From the NCBI GenBank assembly GCA_030407005.1, contig JAUDYN010000002.1:3720001-3784000 (forward strand): DNA of 64,000 nucleotides. The letters run 5' to 3'. The notes beneath the pieces are model-generated. The model ran no database searches, had not been told where the DNA came from, and saw nothing but the letters and a program-made list of their open reading frames with translations. Shown one piece after another: positions 55,423 through 64,000 of the stretch. Position 1 is the stretch's first letter, and the number at the start of each line of letters is the position of its first letter. A program made the position numbers and the translations under genes. Source of the DNA: Desarmillaria ectypa. Taxonomy: Eukaryota > Basidiomycota > Agaricomycetes > Agaricales > Physalacriaceae.

Positions 55423-56208
55423 CTACCGATGTAGGTACAGTTTCATGGATAGAGCGTCCTCGCCATCGCCGTCTAGGTGATATTACAGTTAGTGACTGGT
55501 AGTACATGCTAGGGCCAAGCGCACAATATTTTTTCTCTACGTCCGCCACTGAGAATCCCAACGTGTCTCTATACAGTCCAATAGCGGCCTTGTTGGATTT
55601 CCGAACATGTAATGAGACGTATGATGCATTGTATACCGTCAACATTGCTTCCTCTGGATATTGGAGGTGAAAACAGTGTCTAGTTCAAGGTTGACTGAAC
55701 TCACGCGATAAGATCATCAACCTCCGCGCTAGCCCTAGTCGTCTATACGACCGTAGCACCGATATCGAATTAACGTGCCCATGCACGTCAACCGGATTCG
55801 CATCCGTGGTCTCGTCTTCACTTGAAGGTACGCGTCAGCAACAGTCCACAGACATGAACATCGACCCTCACATCTTCGCCAATACATATCCAACGATCTT
55901 TCCCTCCCCATTCTCTGCGACGAATGATATTTGCGGCCACGTCAAGAGGTGATACATCCCTAGGCGGGGATATGAGCTTGCATGTCGTGCGAGAAAAATA
56001 ACAGGTGTGCACAGAATTTCATGACGTAGTTTTCCGGGAGGTTGATGAGATTGGCAGCTTGCATGCCGCTGAGGTCATCAATCTAGAAGAGTCGGTACTA
56101 GGCCAGGAGATGTGCGAAGAACTCAGACGCACCTAGGGAAAATCCGGATCTTCTGCACGTATATGTCCATGGAGAGTATACACGCACCCTTGCTAAACGT
56201 ATATTCAT
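55423..56208 (-). CDS. NAA10: N-terminal acetyltransferase NatA catalytic subunit NAA10 (ARD1)
   Basis: Naa10/Ard1 with Naa15 acetylates nascent N-termini (Ser, Ala, Thr and others) at the ribosome. Six exons join: MNIRLAR (start 56208) to IDDLSGMQAANLINLPENYV, MKF to WMYHLLTWPQISFVAENGEG, then KIVGYVLAKIEDETTDANPV, DVHGHVNSISVLRSYRRLGL, and ARRLMILSREEAMLTVYNAS. It goes on with YVSLHVRKSNKAAIGLYRDT and LGFSVADVEKKY, then a 54-bp intron and YGDGEDALSMKLYLHR. The R-R-L-G-L-A acetyl-CoA loop and Y-V-S-L-H-V-R-K-S-N are hallmarks of this GNAT enzyme. The protein is about 180 residues and lacks the long C-terminal tail of human NAA10. The first intron is about 115 bp and holds a second, unused ATG. 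Confidence 0.92.
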
Positions 56209-56658
56209 CGGAGCAGTCTGGAATCTTTAGCTGGAAAAGTCTGGCACTTTAATGAGACGAACGGTACGAGGTAGATGTCAAGCTGTGAACGATTGAGTTA
56301 CTGGCAGCACAGCTTGAAAGCTGATTACTAAAATAGGAAATCACCTCTTTGGAGGGTAACCCGGGGTCGATTTCGAACACATTGTTTCCCCCTATGTAAA
56401 GTCCCAGTATGGTTGGACCCAGGGCCAGGCGAGGACGATTTCTGGAAATACTTACATTACCAAGGTCGTCTCGACATACCGCGGACGACTCGGAGTCCAC
56501 GGCCAGGCAATAGCACAAGAATGATATAGTATAATGAGGCAAGTGAATGTTAAGATGATACAAAGTCAACCAAGATAAATCATAGATACGGCCATCGAGA
56601 AAGACTAAAAGACAATGCAAAGTACTAAAATGCAATCCTAAACAGATCATAATTTTTT
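56209..56658. other. Intergenic region NAA10 / mucin-like gene
   Basis: About 450 bp between two minus-strand genes. A minus-strand frame at 56249-56650 begins MICLGLHFSTLHCLLVF but has no family features and probably is 3' UTR plus promoter sequence. Confidence 0.3.
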
Positions 56659-58185
56659 TTAACTCTCGGAGTAGGCAGGCGGAGGAAGCTCCCCTCCACC
56701 ATGATGCGAAGCTGCCGCGGCATCCGCCTCTTGTTGCGCCCTCGCTCCATCCAAATGTACCAAGCCAGGCTTCCCCCCTGGCACTACAGCTGCTGAGCTC
56801 CGACGTCTTCCCTTCCCGCCTCCTGCGCCCGACCCAGTCGCGTCGCCTTCTTCAATCACCCCCTCGCTCGAATAAATATCCGCCATTGGGCTCATTACGG
56901 ACGCTCTCTGTCCAGCCACAGCAGCATCGTTATTGACGATATGCAACCGGCGCTCAGCCTGAGCGCGATTGAAGTATCCAGAATCCGAAGAGGTGGGGCG
57001 GGAGGAGGAACCAGCTTGCATAGCCACGTTGTTCGAGCCAATAGAAGAGGTCTGGGAAGGGTCCCCGCTGTGAGTCGACATCCGCTGTTGCTGCTGTTGT
57101 TGCTGCCCCGCCGCCGCGACACCCATGGGAAGCATGCTTAATGGCGAAATAGCTTGCAATCTCTGCTGGTCGTACCCATGATTCGGGTCGGGGTACACTG
57201 GCATTATTGGCTGTCCAGTCATGGGGGGTGAATGCGGAGGTGAAACGCCGTTGAGGGATGGATGCGTGTTCCCGCCAACAGTCCCGTATGTATACGGTTT
57301 GGGCTCCACGTCCAAATCCCTTCCGAGTGAAAATCGATCGTTGCCTCCCGTACCGGTGTTGGCAGCGACCTGGTCGTCAAGATCATCGAAGATGTCGTCC
57401 CATCTCTTACGACGTTTTCTATGCACAGCCCATGAGATGTGGTGTTTCACCACGTGATAAAATACTTACAGGATGAACCAGATGATTAGGGCTAGTAGTG
57501 CGAGACCGCAGACGCCTCCTACGACACCCCCAACTATAGCGCCGATATTGGTGGAACTACTGGGAGCAGCGGCTGTGGATGAACTAACGGCAGCGGCTGA
57601 GGTTACTGTTGTGGCGGCTAATGTCGAGGTGAGTGTTACTACTGAAACTGTGACTTCGCCGCCAGCCAGAGTCATGGATGTTTCGGAGGTAATGACAGTT
57701 GGAGGAGGTGTCGAGACTGTAACATAAGTGGAGGTCGATGTTGAAGTCGTGGAGGTTGTTGTTGGCGGCGTGCTCGTTGTAGTGGTCGTGGTTGGGGTGG
57801 TGGTAGTACCCGGTGTGGTGGTGGTATCAAGGGGAGAGCATACAGTTCCATATAGCGTGGTGTATACGGTAGAAACGGCTGATCCTGCTGTCACTGGAAC
57901 TGAAGTAAATATGGTGGTAGTTTCATCTGTGTGCTAACTTAGCGCCAAATGAAGATATTTATGAGGTAGTTTCAACTCACACAGCGTCGTCGCTCCTACT
58001 ACTGAAGTAGTAGAAGATAAACACTGATTAGTGGCGCTGGAATTGAACTCTGCACAAATTGTCGTTACAGCAGAGCTCGTAAGGGTTGGGACGCTAGTAA
58101 CGACCGATCCAACAGATGTTGAGACTACTTGGGTAGAGATAACACTACTCTGGGTATCGGTGGGGGTTTCGCTGCATGTCGACAT
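56659..58185 (-). CDS. Mucin-like single-pass membrane protein with PPxY tail
   Basis: Three exons. Exon 1 (MSTCSETPTDTQSSVISTQV) and exon 2 are Ser/Thr/Val-rich with long Thr-Pro tracts (TTTTPGTTTTPTTTTTTSTP), as expected for an O-glycosylated stalk. A typical leading signal peptide is not evident. Exon 2 ends in the membrane segment IGAIVGGVVGGVCGLALLAL followed by IIWFIL, and intron 3 sits directly after it. Exon 3 codes the cytosolic part: KRRKRWDDIFDDLDDQVAAN, a PY-rich middle, a poly-Gln run of seven (GQQQQQQQRM) and Ser-rich stretches, ending ELPPPAYSES with a PPxY motif. The layout resembles the Wsc/Mid2 sensors of cell-wall stress and a family common in Agaricomycetes; the function is inferred only from this layout. 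Confidence 0.8.
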
Positions 58186-59154
58186 GACGACAATAAAAAA
58201 GCAGCCGTTTACCCAGGTGAAGGAAGACGGGAAGAGAGGAATAGGAGCTTAAAAAGAAAGACAGTTAAAGGCAGCAATGCCGCAATGGTCTGTTTTCAGT
58301 AAAGGTTGAGACATTAAATAAAACTGTTAAAGATGGTTTATGTAAGTTCCGCGAGGCACTATCGGTGGCAATTGACCGTGCCAAGGGCGTCATAACCTAA
58401 ATTTGATAAAGATCGACATTCATCCTCGTCTTCAAAAATTCAAAGGCTCGATAAGTAGTAAGATCAGGAAGGGATTGACAGGTTTTCAAGGACTTAACGT
58501 ATTCGCTATGCGAAGGATATCCTCTCCAAAATACTCCATCCCATCTCCTTCTCCGCCCCTTCTCCCCGCTCCTTCTCTTCTCCATTTGTTCTCCGTGATT
58601 CACCGACGCGTACCTCCCTATTTGGGATACAGGAGGCGCGCAACGTTGCACAACTTCTTAGTTACGTAACTTGAGATGGACCGCCGGTCAGGAAGTGGGA
58701 GAAATCGAAGCATTTCAATCTCCATTTCCATTGCCTGATTATCATCCCATACAAATATTTCTATTCGATGCTATATTTGAATATTAGAAGTTACTTGAGA
58801 GGCCTAGGTAAGGTGGAGAAGCCGGTCGAATGCCGATTTTGCCAAGTGAGCGCCAGGTCGTGGCTTTTATTCCACTATGATTTTGGGATCTTAGAAATAT
58901 ATACTGTGCAGGGTTGATGTTCTGCTTCCAACTGACGATGTTCAATTCATTAGTGTATTACCGTTGTCCATTTTTTCGCTACCGTTGTCCATTTTTGATT
59001 TACATCTGCCCGTAATATTTGACGGCAACTTCCGTTGCACAGCACAGCCACTGACCTCACACACGCGGCATACAAACACGCTAACAGCTACTACACTGGC
59101 TCTGATTGCCTATTATCGAACGCGTCCTATCACGTCCATGCTAGTGGTATATTC
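58186..59154. promoter_or_regulatory. Divergent region mucin-like gene / IML1
   Basis: About 970 bp. It holds both promoters and a short tandem repeat at 58960-58996. A + strand frame at 58403-58669 lacks support. Confidence 0.35.
58960..58996. repeat. Tandem duplication of a 16-bp motif
   Basis: accgttgtccattttt occurs at 58960-58975 and again at 58981-58996 (period 21). It lies 160-200 bp upstream of the IML1 start codon and may be a duplicated promoter element. Confidence 0.6.
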
Positions 59155-62100
59155 ATGAGCACCTCCCGTGCAGAATCTCAGCAGCCTCAGTTCAACCGGC
59201 GAAGGTCGAATACAGCCCAATCTCTCCTTAGACCTGTGCCTCCACCAGTACCGTGCCCACCTTTGATAATTGGGGACACTGTTGTGCTTAACTCATGGGT
59301 GCATGATCCAAGGGATAACCAAAATGTTGCATTTAATCATGCAAGGTGGCCAGGTGTGACGGAGGGAGAGATGATTAGCGTAACTGCAAATGGCATGAAC
59401 GAGTCCTTTTTCTTTATTGTACCGAAAGATGATGGATCAAATAAGCCTCAGCTGCAGGTACGTGTGATTCTCCTGGATTCTGTATCGTATATTGATGGGT
59501 TAACAGATTTCTGTACCTAAACCGCTTGCAGAATCCTTCGGCGTGAGGAATAATGGCGAGGTCACTTTGGTCAAGGTATGTCATATGAGAGTCGCTAGCT
59601 CCCCCTGGATAAATGTTTCTAGGTTGATAGGGAGCTGCATTGTGCCGACTACGTGGAATTCATATTCCAGGATCAGTATATGGGACGAAATGAGATGTGG
59701 CGCCTCTGCGAACATCTCGCTGGACAGTGTGTTTATATGGATCAGGAAGTATACTTCATAGGGAGTGGCGTGGCTAGAATCCAATGTATTTTCGTAGACG
59801 GTAAAAAGGTCAGCCTTCAACTCGCTGACGCTCAATTTATCTAATGTTGTATTCCAGGTATCCGCCGCTTGCATGACGTCTCGGACTAAAGCGATATACC
59901 GCTCTTTATCGGCCAAAGTGACAATCTTCATCCAAGTCTGCCAAGAACTCTGGGAATTTGCGGGAGATGGAGAGCGCTACAACGAGAAGATCGTTCATTC
60001 ATTTCTTCCCTCGCTTTTTGCCAAATGGAAGGAAGCCGGCACAAACCATACCGTTACCATCGCTCTCATATCTCGCGTGTATTATGATGAGTCCGAGATT
60101 GACTACGCAGCAGGTCCTTTGCGACGAGATGACCGTGGCCAGTGGTACAAAGACTTCTATAAGGTCATAACGGACCTCGAAGTCATATACGAATGGAAGC
60201 CAACTCTTGTCAGTCTCAAGAATTCCTTCTGGGATTTTCAACGTGATATCCTGCTCACCCACCATTACCACCGTGCACACCTGGAGGGCAGCTCTGGGTC
60301 ATCAGAGCAAGTCCGCCTAGTGGGACGTCTGTCTTACGCCCACGATGGTCCGATCCTCGAGGCGTTGAACCTCGGGTTGAACACCACGGAAACCCATTAC
60401 ATCGATCGCTCTCTGCTTCTCACCGGGGCTGCGACCATGCTCGTCACGCCAGGAACAGGCTATTTTCGCGTTTCCAAGCACTTGCTGCGACTGACCACTA
60501 CTCGGATGCTTGATCAAGGATTTGGTCTAGATCTGATTTGTCTCGAGAAGCCACCTCTTCATTCAAGTCCTATCTTTAGTTTTCAAGGTGTGCAGCCTGA
60601 CTCCAAGGTCGCTGTCGCTGGTTCTCGTAAAATGGACCCTCTCTGGGGAGGGGACGATGATTCTTCACACGATGCGAGGACGAAGGCCACTTTTTGGTGG
60701 GAGCCTTTTTGGATCTCAGTTTCTTTTTGGGATAAGCAAATGGTGAGAAATTCACATTTGGTTGTTCGCTATTAATTCATATCGACTAGGACCTTCCGTT
60801 CCGTCAAGATAGGTGAGAGGACCATGTAAGGCGCTCGATCCATCTCTGACTATGTTGCAGATTTATTGCTCGAGCCAAGATGCATGAAATACAGATGCTT
60901 GGGCTTTTGGAACACGATGTGCTGTCCAGCATTGAGGTGCCGTATCTGAACGACGATGCTGAACCAACTCCTCGTGAAGATATCGCCACCAACGGCTCAC
61001 CCCTCACACTTCAAGCTGCACACAAATTTGACAACGATATATTTACAGTTCATGGCGAACCGCAACGGGCACCGGCAACTAATTCTGTTGCATCTTCCGG
61101 AAGTGTGTCTTCGACATATCGTATGACGACAGAAAAGCGCCCATCTCATCGTAACTCGTTGATGGCTCCTAAAGTTCCTCCCATTGAAGAGAGTCCAAAA
61201 ATATACATTGCCGAACTACCGCCAGAAGGCTCTCCGGATTTATCGTCGTCTGCTTTGTTTGCAAAAACTCGGACTCCATCCCCATCTCAGTCATCGATCC
61301 GTTCACTGCGCTCCAATTTATCTGCGTACTCTTCAAAGAGGAGCACCAAGAAAGAGAGTCCATCACGCGAATCAATTTCATCGAAGCTCACGCCTTCATG
61401 GTTGTTCAAGCCGTTCAGAAGCGGTCTTGTTGAGCCTCAGACGACAACGATGACTGTGTCGGCGTCAGTGCCTTCAACGCCACATATGGATACCACGTCA
61501 TTGACACCCACCCTTTCCTCCTCGATCACCTCCTCACCCGGTTCAAGTACGGTGGTGAACCATGGACCCCATGGACCTCAGCCGATGGCGATCAAAGGTA
61601 GAGGGACGGTTCGTCCGAGTTTAAACCGTGTATTTGAAACCGAGCCCCTACCCGCGACGCGACCCTCGGGCCGACCCACAGATAGCTCTCCCAAAAGTGA
61701 TCTTCCCTCCATTTCGAAACGTCGCGGGACGACCAGCTCTATGGCTGCGTCGTGGTCCTCTTCGCCTCCTGGCTCTCGGGCTAACCCATCTAATCCTCAA
61801 ATATCCGTCTCGTATGTTCAATCATCCCTCGCGGCGCGATGGCAGCACATGTTCCCTCAACCTTCCTATAAGCACGAGATCAAATGGAAGTCTATTGTTA
61901 CACCTGGATGTTTACCTCTTTCCGTGGAGTATTTCCCCTCAACGGTTGAGCTCGAGAATGCGTATGACGTGTTTTCATACGACTTCGTTGTAGACCCCGG
62001 TGAAATGCGCTCGTTCCTTGTAAAGCCTCCCGTGATGAAGGGCAACGCAGAAGATCGACGTCGCGTTTGGGCGCTCGTAGTCATGCGAGGCATGGCTGCC

Positions 62101-64000
62101 GTCCGACTGGCACAAGGGTTCCAGTTTGTGTTACAGAAGAAACGGAAGGGGCAGAATGTCGACGGAACGGAGAGTAAGGAGAAGGAGAAAGAGAAATCCA
62201 CCTTTCGACGCCATCAGTCATTTATGGGTCTCACGGATGACGATATTCCCAAGCCTTGGGGCGCAGCTGAAGTTCTGAAGTCTACCGCTAATCCGGTCTA
62301 CCTGAGTATGAGCAATGAAATTCACCGCATCTCGTACACCGGCGAGGCTATTCAAGTGAGACGTTACGTTCGGAGAATGCCTGCTAGTCAGCCTTTCAAA
62401 TATGAGTGTTTGATATGGCCTAAGCTCGGTGTTGGTTATACACAACAATCGACGACCTTTACCTCCCATGGTCTGGAGAATTATGGCTGGAATCGGTCAG
62501 TACTCTTTTATTTGATGTCCTCGCTGCCCATACTCAGCGCTTACGGTATAGATTGGACATGCTTGTCGCAGGATACGAGCTCCAGTTCAATGAATCCCTT
62601 CGCTATTGGAGAACACGATTTGTAGTGATACCGACCGTCAAGCCACCTACCGTTTCCGTTGGTTCTACAGGAGAAACATTGAACGACGAAGAGATACGTA
62701 TTTTGGGCATCGAAAAGCTTGCCGAGCATTTCACCAAGGTGCGCTGGCAGCCACCTGATGAAAAACAGACGCCTCCTCCCGTTCGATTCCTGCCAACGAC
62801 ACTCTCACCGGCAGCTTCGGTCCTCGACAACGCGCTGATGGACCAGTTGGATCAAATACATGCTGCTGGTCCTCTCCGCAAAAAGATGAAAAGCGAGAGG
62901 GAGATTGGTGATATGTCGCTAGCCTTGATTGCCAAGGCCATGCGAGAAGAAGACGGTGTTCCCATCAAGCATAATCAATGGCATCGATCCCGCTATCCGG
63001 ATTCTTTCACAGGCTTCGATTTCGTCTCTTGGCTTTGTCGTGAATTCCGGGATGTCTCGTCTCGATCTCAAGGGACAGAATGGGGCATAAAACTCCAGGA
63101 ACAGGGGCTATTCGAGCATGTCCGTGGGTATCATAACTTTTTGGATGGGTGAGTCCGAATGGTGCCAGTGTACCGGTGTCTGAATTGACCATTCGTTAGC
63201 CATTATTTCTACCGTCTGATAGGTGAATATGCCATACCCTCCACCCCACGTTCGTGGTTTGGCCCCCGGCTGGAAGCGACCAACTTCCGTGCCGGTATCT
63301 ACCCTTCTAGTGTGGCCAGACCCAAGCACACCCGTCAAACCAAGAGAAGGTTAATTCTCAGTCAAAGTATGGTCATTGATATCGACACCACCAAGGCAAG
63401 GAGTCTAGGTTCCACTCACTCCGTCATTGACTGACATTGTGAACGTAGCGGAGCGACCAAGCAGAGACGGTCGTTCTCCACCATGACATCATTCACAACC
63501 CGGCCACGGTGTTCCATTTCGAACTTCAGTGGATTGGCACAACTGGTAGATACATCGAAGACCAACTCCGACAGTGGAACAAGACCATCGAGCGATACGG
63601 ACTGAAACTCGTAGAAGCGTATGTGACTCAGATAAGCGATATTCGGGACCGAAATGCGTTCCAATCATGTTTTCCATTGCGCTTAGCCATGCCACCACCT
63701 ATAGTTCCCGATCTTCAGAGTCGTGTGGCAGAGGGCACTCACACCACACACTATTTCGAGTATGCACTTTTACGGAATTTTGGTTTCATCTTGGACGTCG
63801 AAGCCTCCGATCTCTACCCAGAGCAAGTCGACGTGGTATACTCATACCGAAGGTCGCCCTACAAATATTCGCAGTTCGTGCATCGCTCCGGTGTTGCGTT
63901 TATTCAAGTGCTGGGTGGTTCGCAAGGATTCCTGTTCCTGACTAACAGGCTGATGGGTCCCGGACGGATGGGGACGACGCTGAGAGGCAAGGACATGGGT
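59155..64000 (+). CDS. IML1: IML1/DEPDC5, subunit of SEACIT/GATOR1 (partial, 3' end missing)
   Basis: Iml1 is the catalytic GAP subunit of the SEACIT/GATOR1 complex at the vacuole, which restrains TORC1 when amino acids are scarce. The start MSTSRAESQQPQFNRRRSNT leads into SWVHDPRDNQNVAFNHARWP and GVTEGEMISVTANG. It is followed by VTIFIQVCQELWEFAGDGER, FLPSLFAKWKEAGTNHTVTI and ALISRVYYDE. A long Ser-rich linker (about 60950-61850) is next. Then comes WKSIVTPGCLPLSVEYFPS. The DEP domain is at about 62900-63230 (SRYPDSFTGFDFVSWLCREF, LQEQGLFEHVRGYHNFLDG). Further C-terminal blocks include TVFHFELQWIGTTGRYIEDQ and ETRH-type HTTHYFEYALLRNFGF. The frame is open at the right edge. Introns are short and mostly near 59460, 59580, 59860, 60740, 62490, 63150 and 63400. 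Confidence 0.93.

Noticed and set aside
57728..57937. A Val-rich + strand open frame
   Set aside because: It is the antisense of the Thr-rich stalk of the mucin-like gene; Thr codons give Val-like codons on the other strand.
1..64000. tRNA genes, CRISPR arrays, intact transposons and biosynthetic clusters
   Set aside because: I looked for tRNA T-loop signatures, regularly spaced repeats, transposase or reverse-transcriptase motifs and core biosynthetic enzymes by eye and found none that I could support.

Overview
The window is nuclear DNA of a filamentous basidiomycete, most likely a mushroom-forming agaricomycete. The genes are split by many introns of about 45-60 bp (GT...AG) and tightly packed on both strands. 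Several belong to families typical of Agaricomycetes: F-box proteins, Ser/Thr-rich single-pass membrane proteins and long disordered proteins. There are no bacterial signals (operons, Shine-Dalgarno sites), no rRNA or tRNA that I could recognise, no CRISPR array and no intact transposon.

Layout. 0-14 kb: a SNF2-family DNA-dependent ATPase (-), PAM17 of the mitochondrial import motor (+), a CCHC/PSP zinc-knuckle protein like ZCCHC8 (+), a possible F-box fragment (-), an ABM-like small protein (+), an ankyrin protein (-) and a Trf4/Cid14-type non-canonical poly(A) polymerase (+). 14-22 kb: a very long disordered protein (-), a cyclin-fold protein (-) and an F-box protein (-). 22-26.3 kb is gene-poor. 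26.3-35 kb: the kinetochore protein Mif2/CENP-C (-), an unidentified and apparently broken gene (+), TSR3 (-) divergent from mitoribosomal mL41 (+), and a phospholipase B with a C-terminal membrane anchor (+). 35-45 kb: a disordered protein (+), mitoribosomal mL54 (+), the mitochondrial tRNA 2-thiouridylase MTU1 (-), a cupin protein (-), KTI12 (-) and a four-TM membrane protein (+). 45-64 kb: the NMD helicase UPF1 (+), a two-TM protein with a C-terminal PPxY (+), a cyclophilin with possible dual localisation (+), mitoribosomal MRP51 (-), NAA10/ARD1 (-), a mucin-like single-pass protein with a C-terminal PPxY (-) and IML1/DEPDC5 of the SEACIT/GATOR1 complex (+, running off the right edge).

Most of the content is housekeeping. 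Two themes recur: mitochondrial gene expression and import (PAM17, mL41, mL54, MRP51, MTU1, one cyclophilin form), and RNA or ribosome maturation and surveillance (Trf4, the ZCCHC8-like protein, TSR3, KTI12, UPF1). I see no clear novel multi-gene system. The most interesting points are at the level of single genes: a cyclophilin whose internal ATG lies inside an intron, so that splicing could choose between mitochondrial and cytosolic forms; a perfect 10-bp hairpin covering the 5' splice site of the last TSR3 intron; PPxY tails on two different membrane proteins; and an SQ/TQ cluster at the end of UPF1. All exon joins were made by eye from splice-site consensus and family fit.
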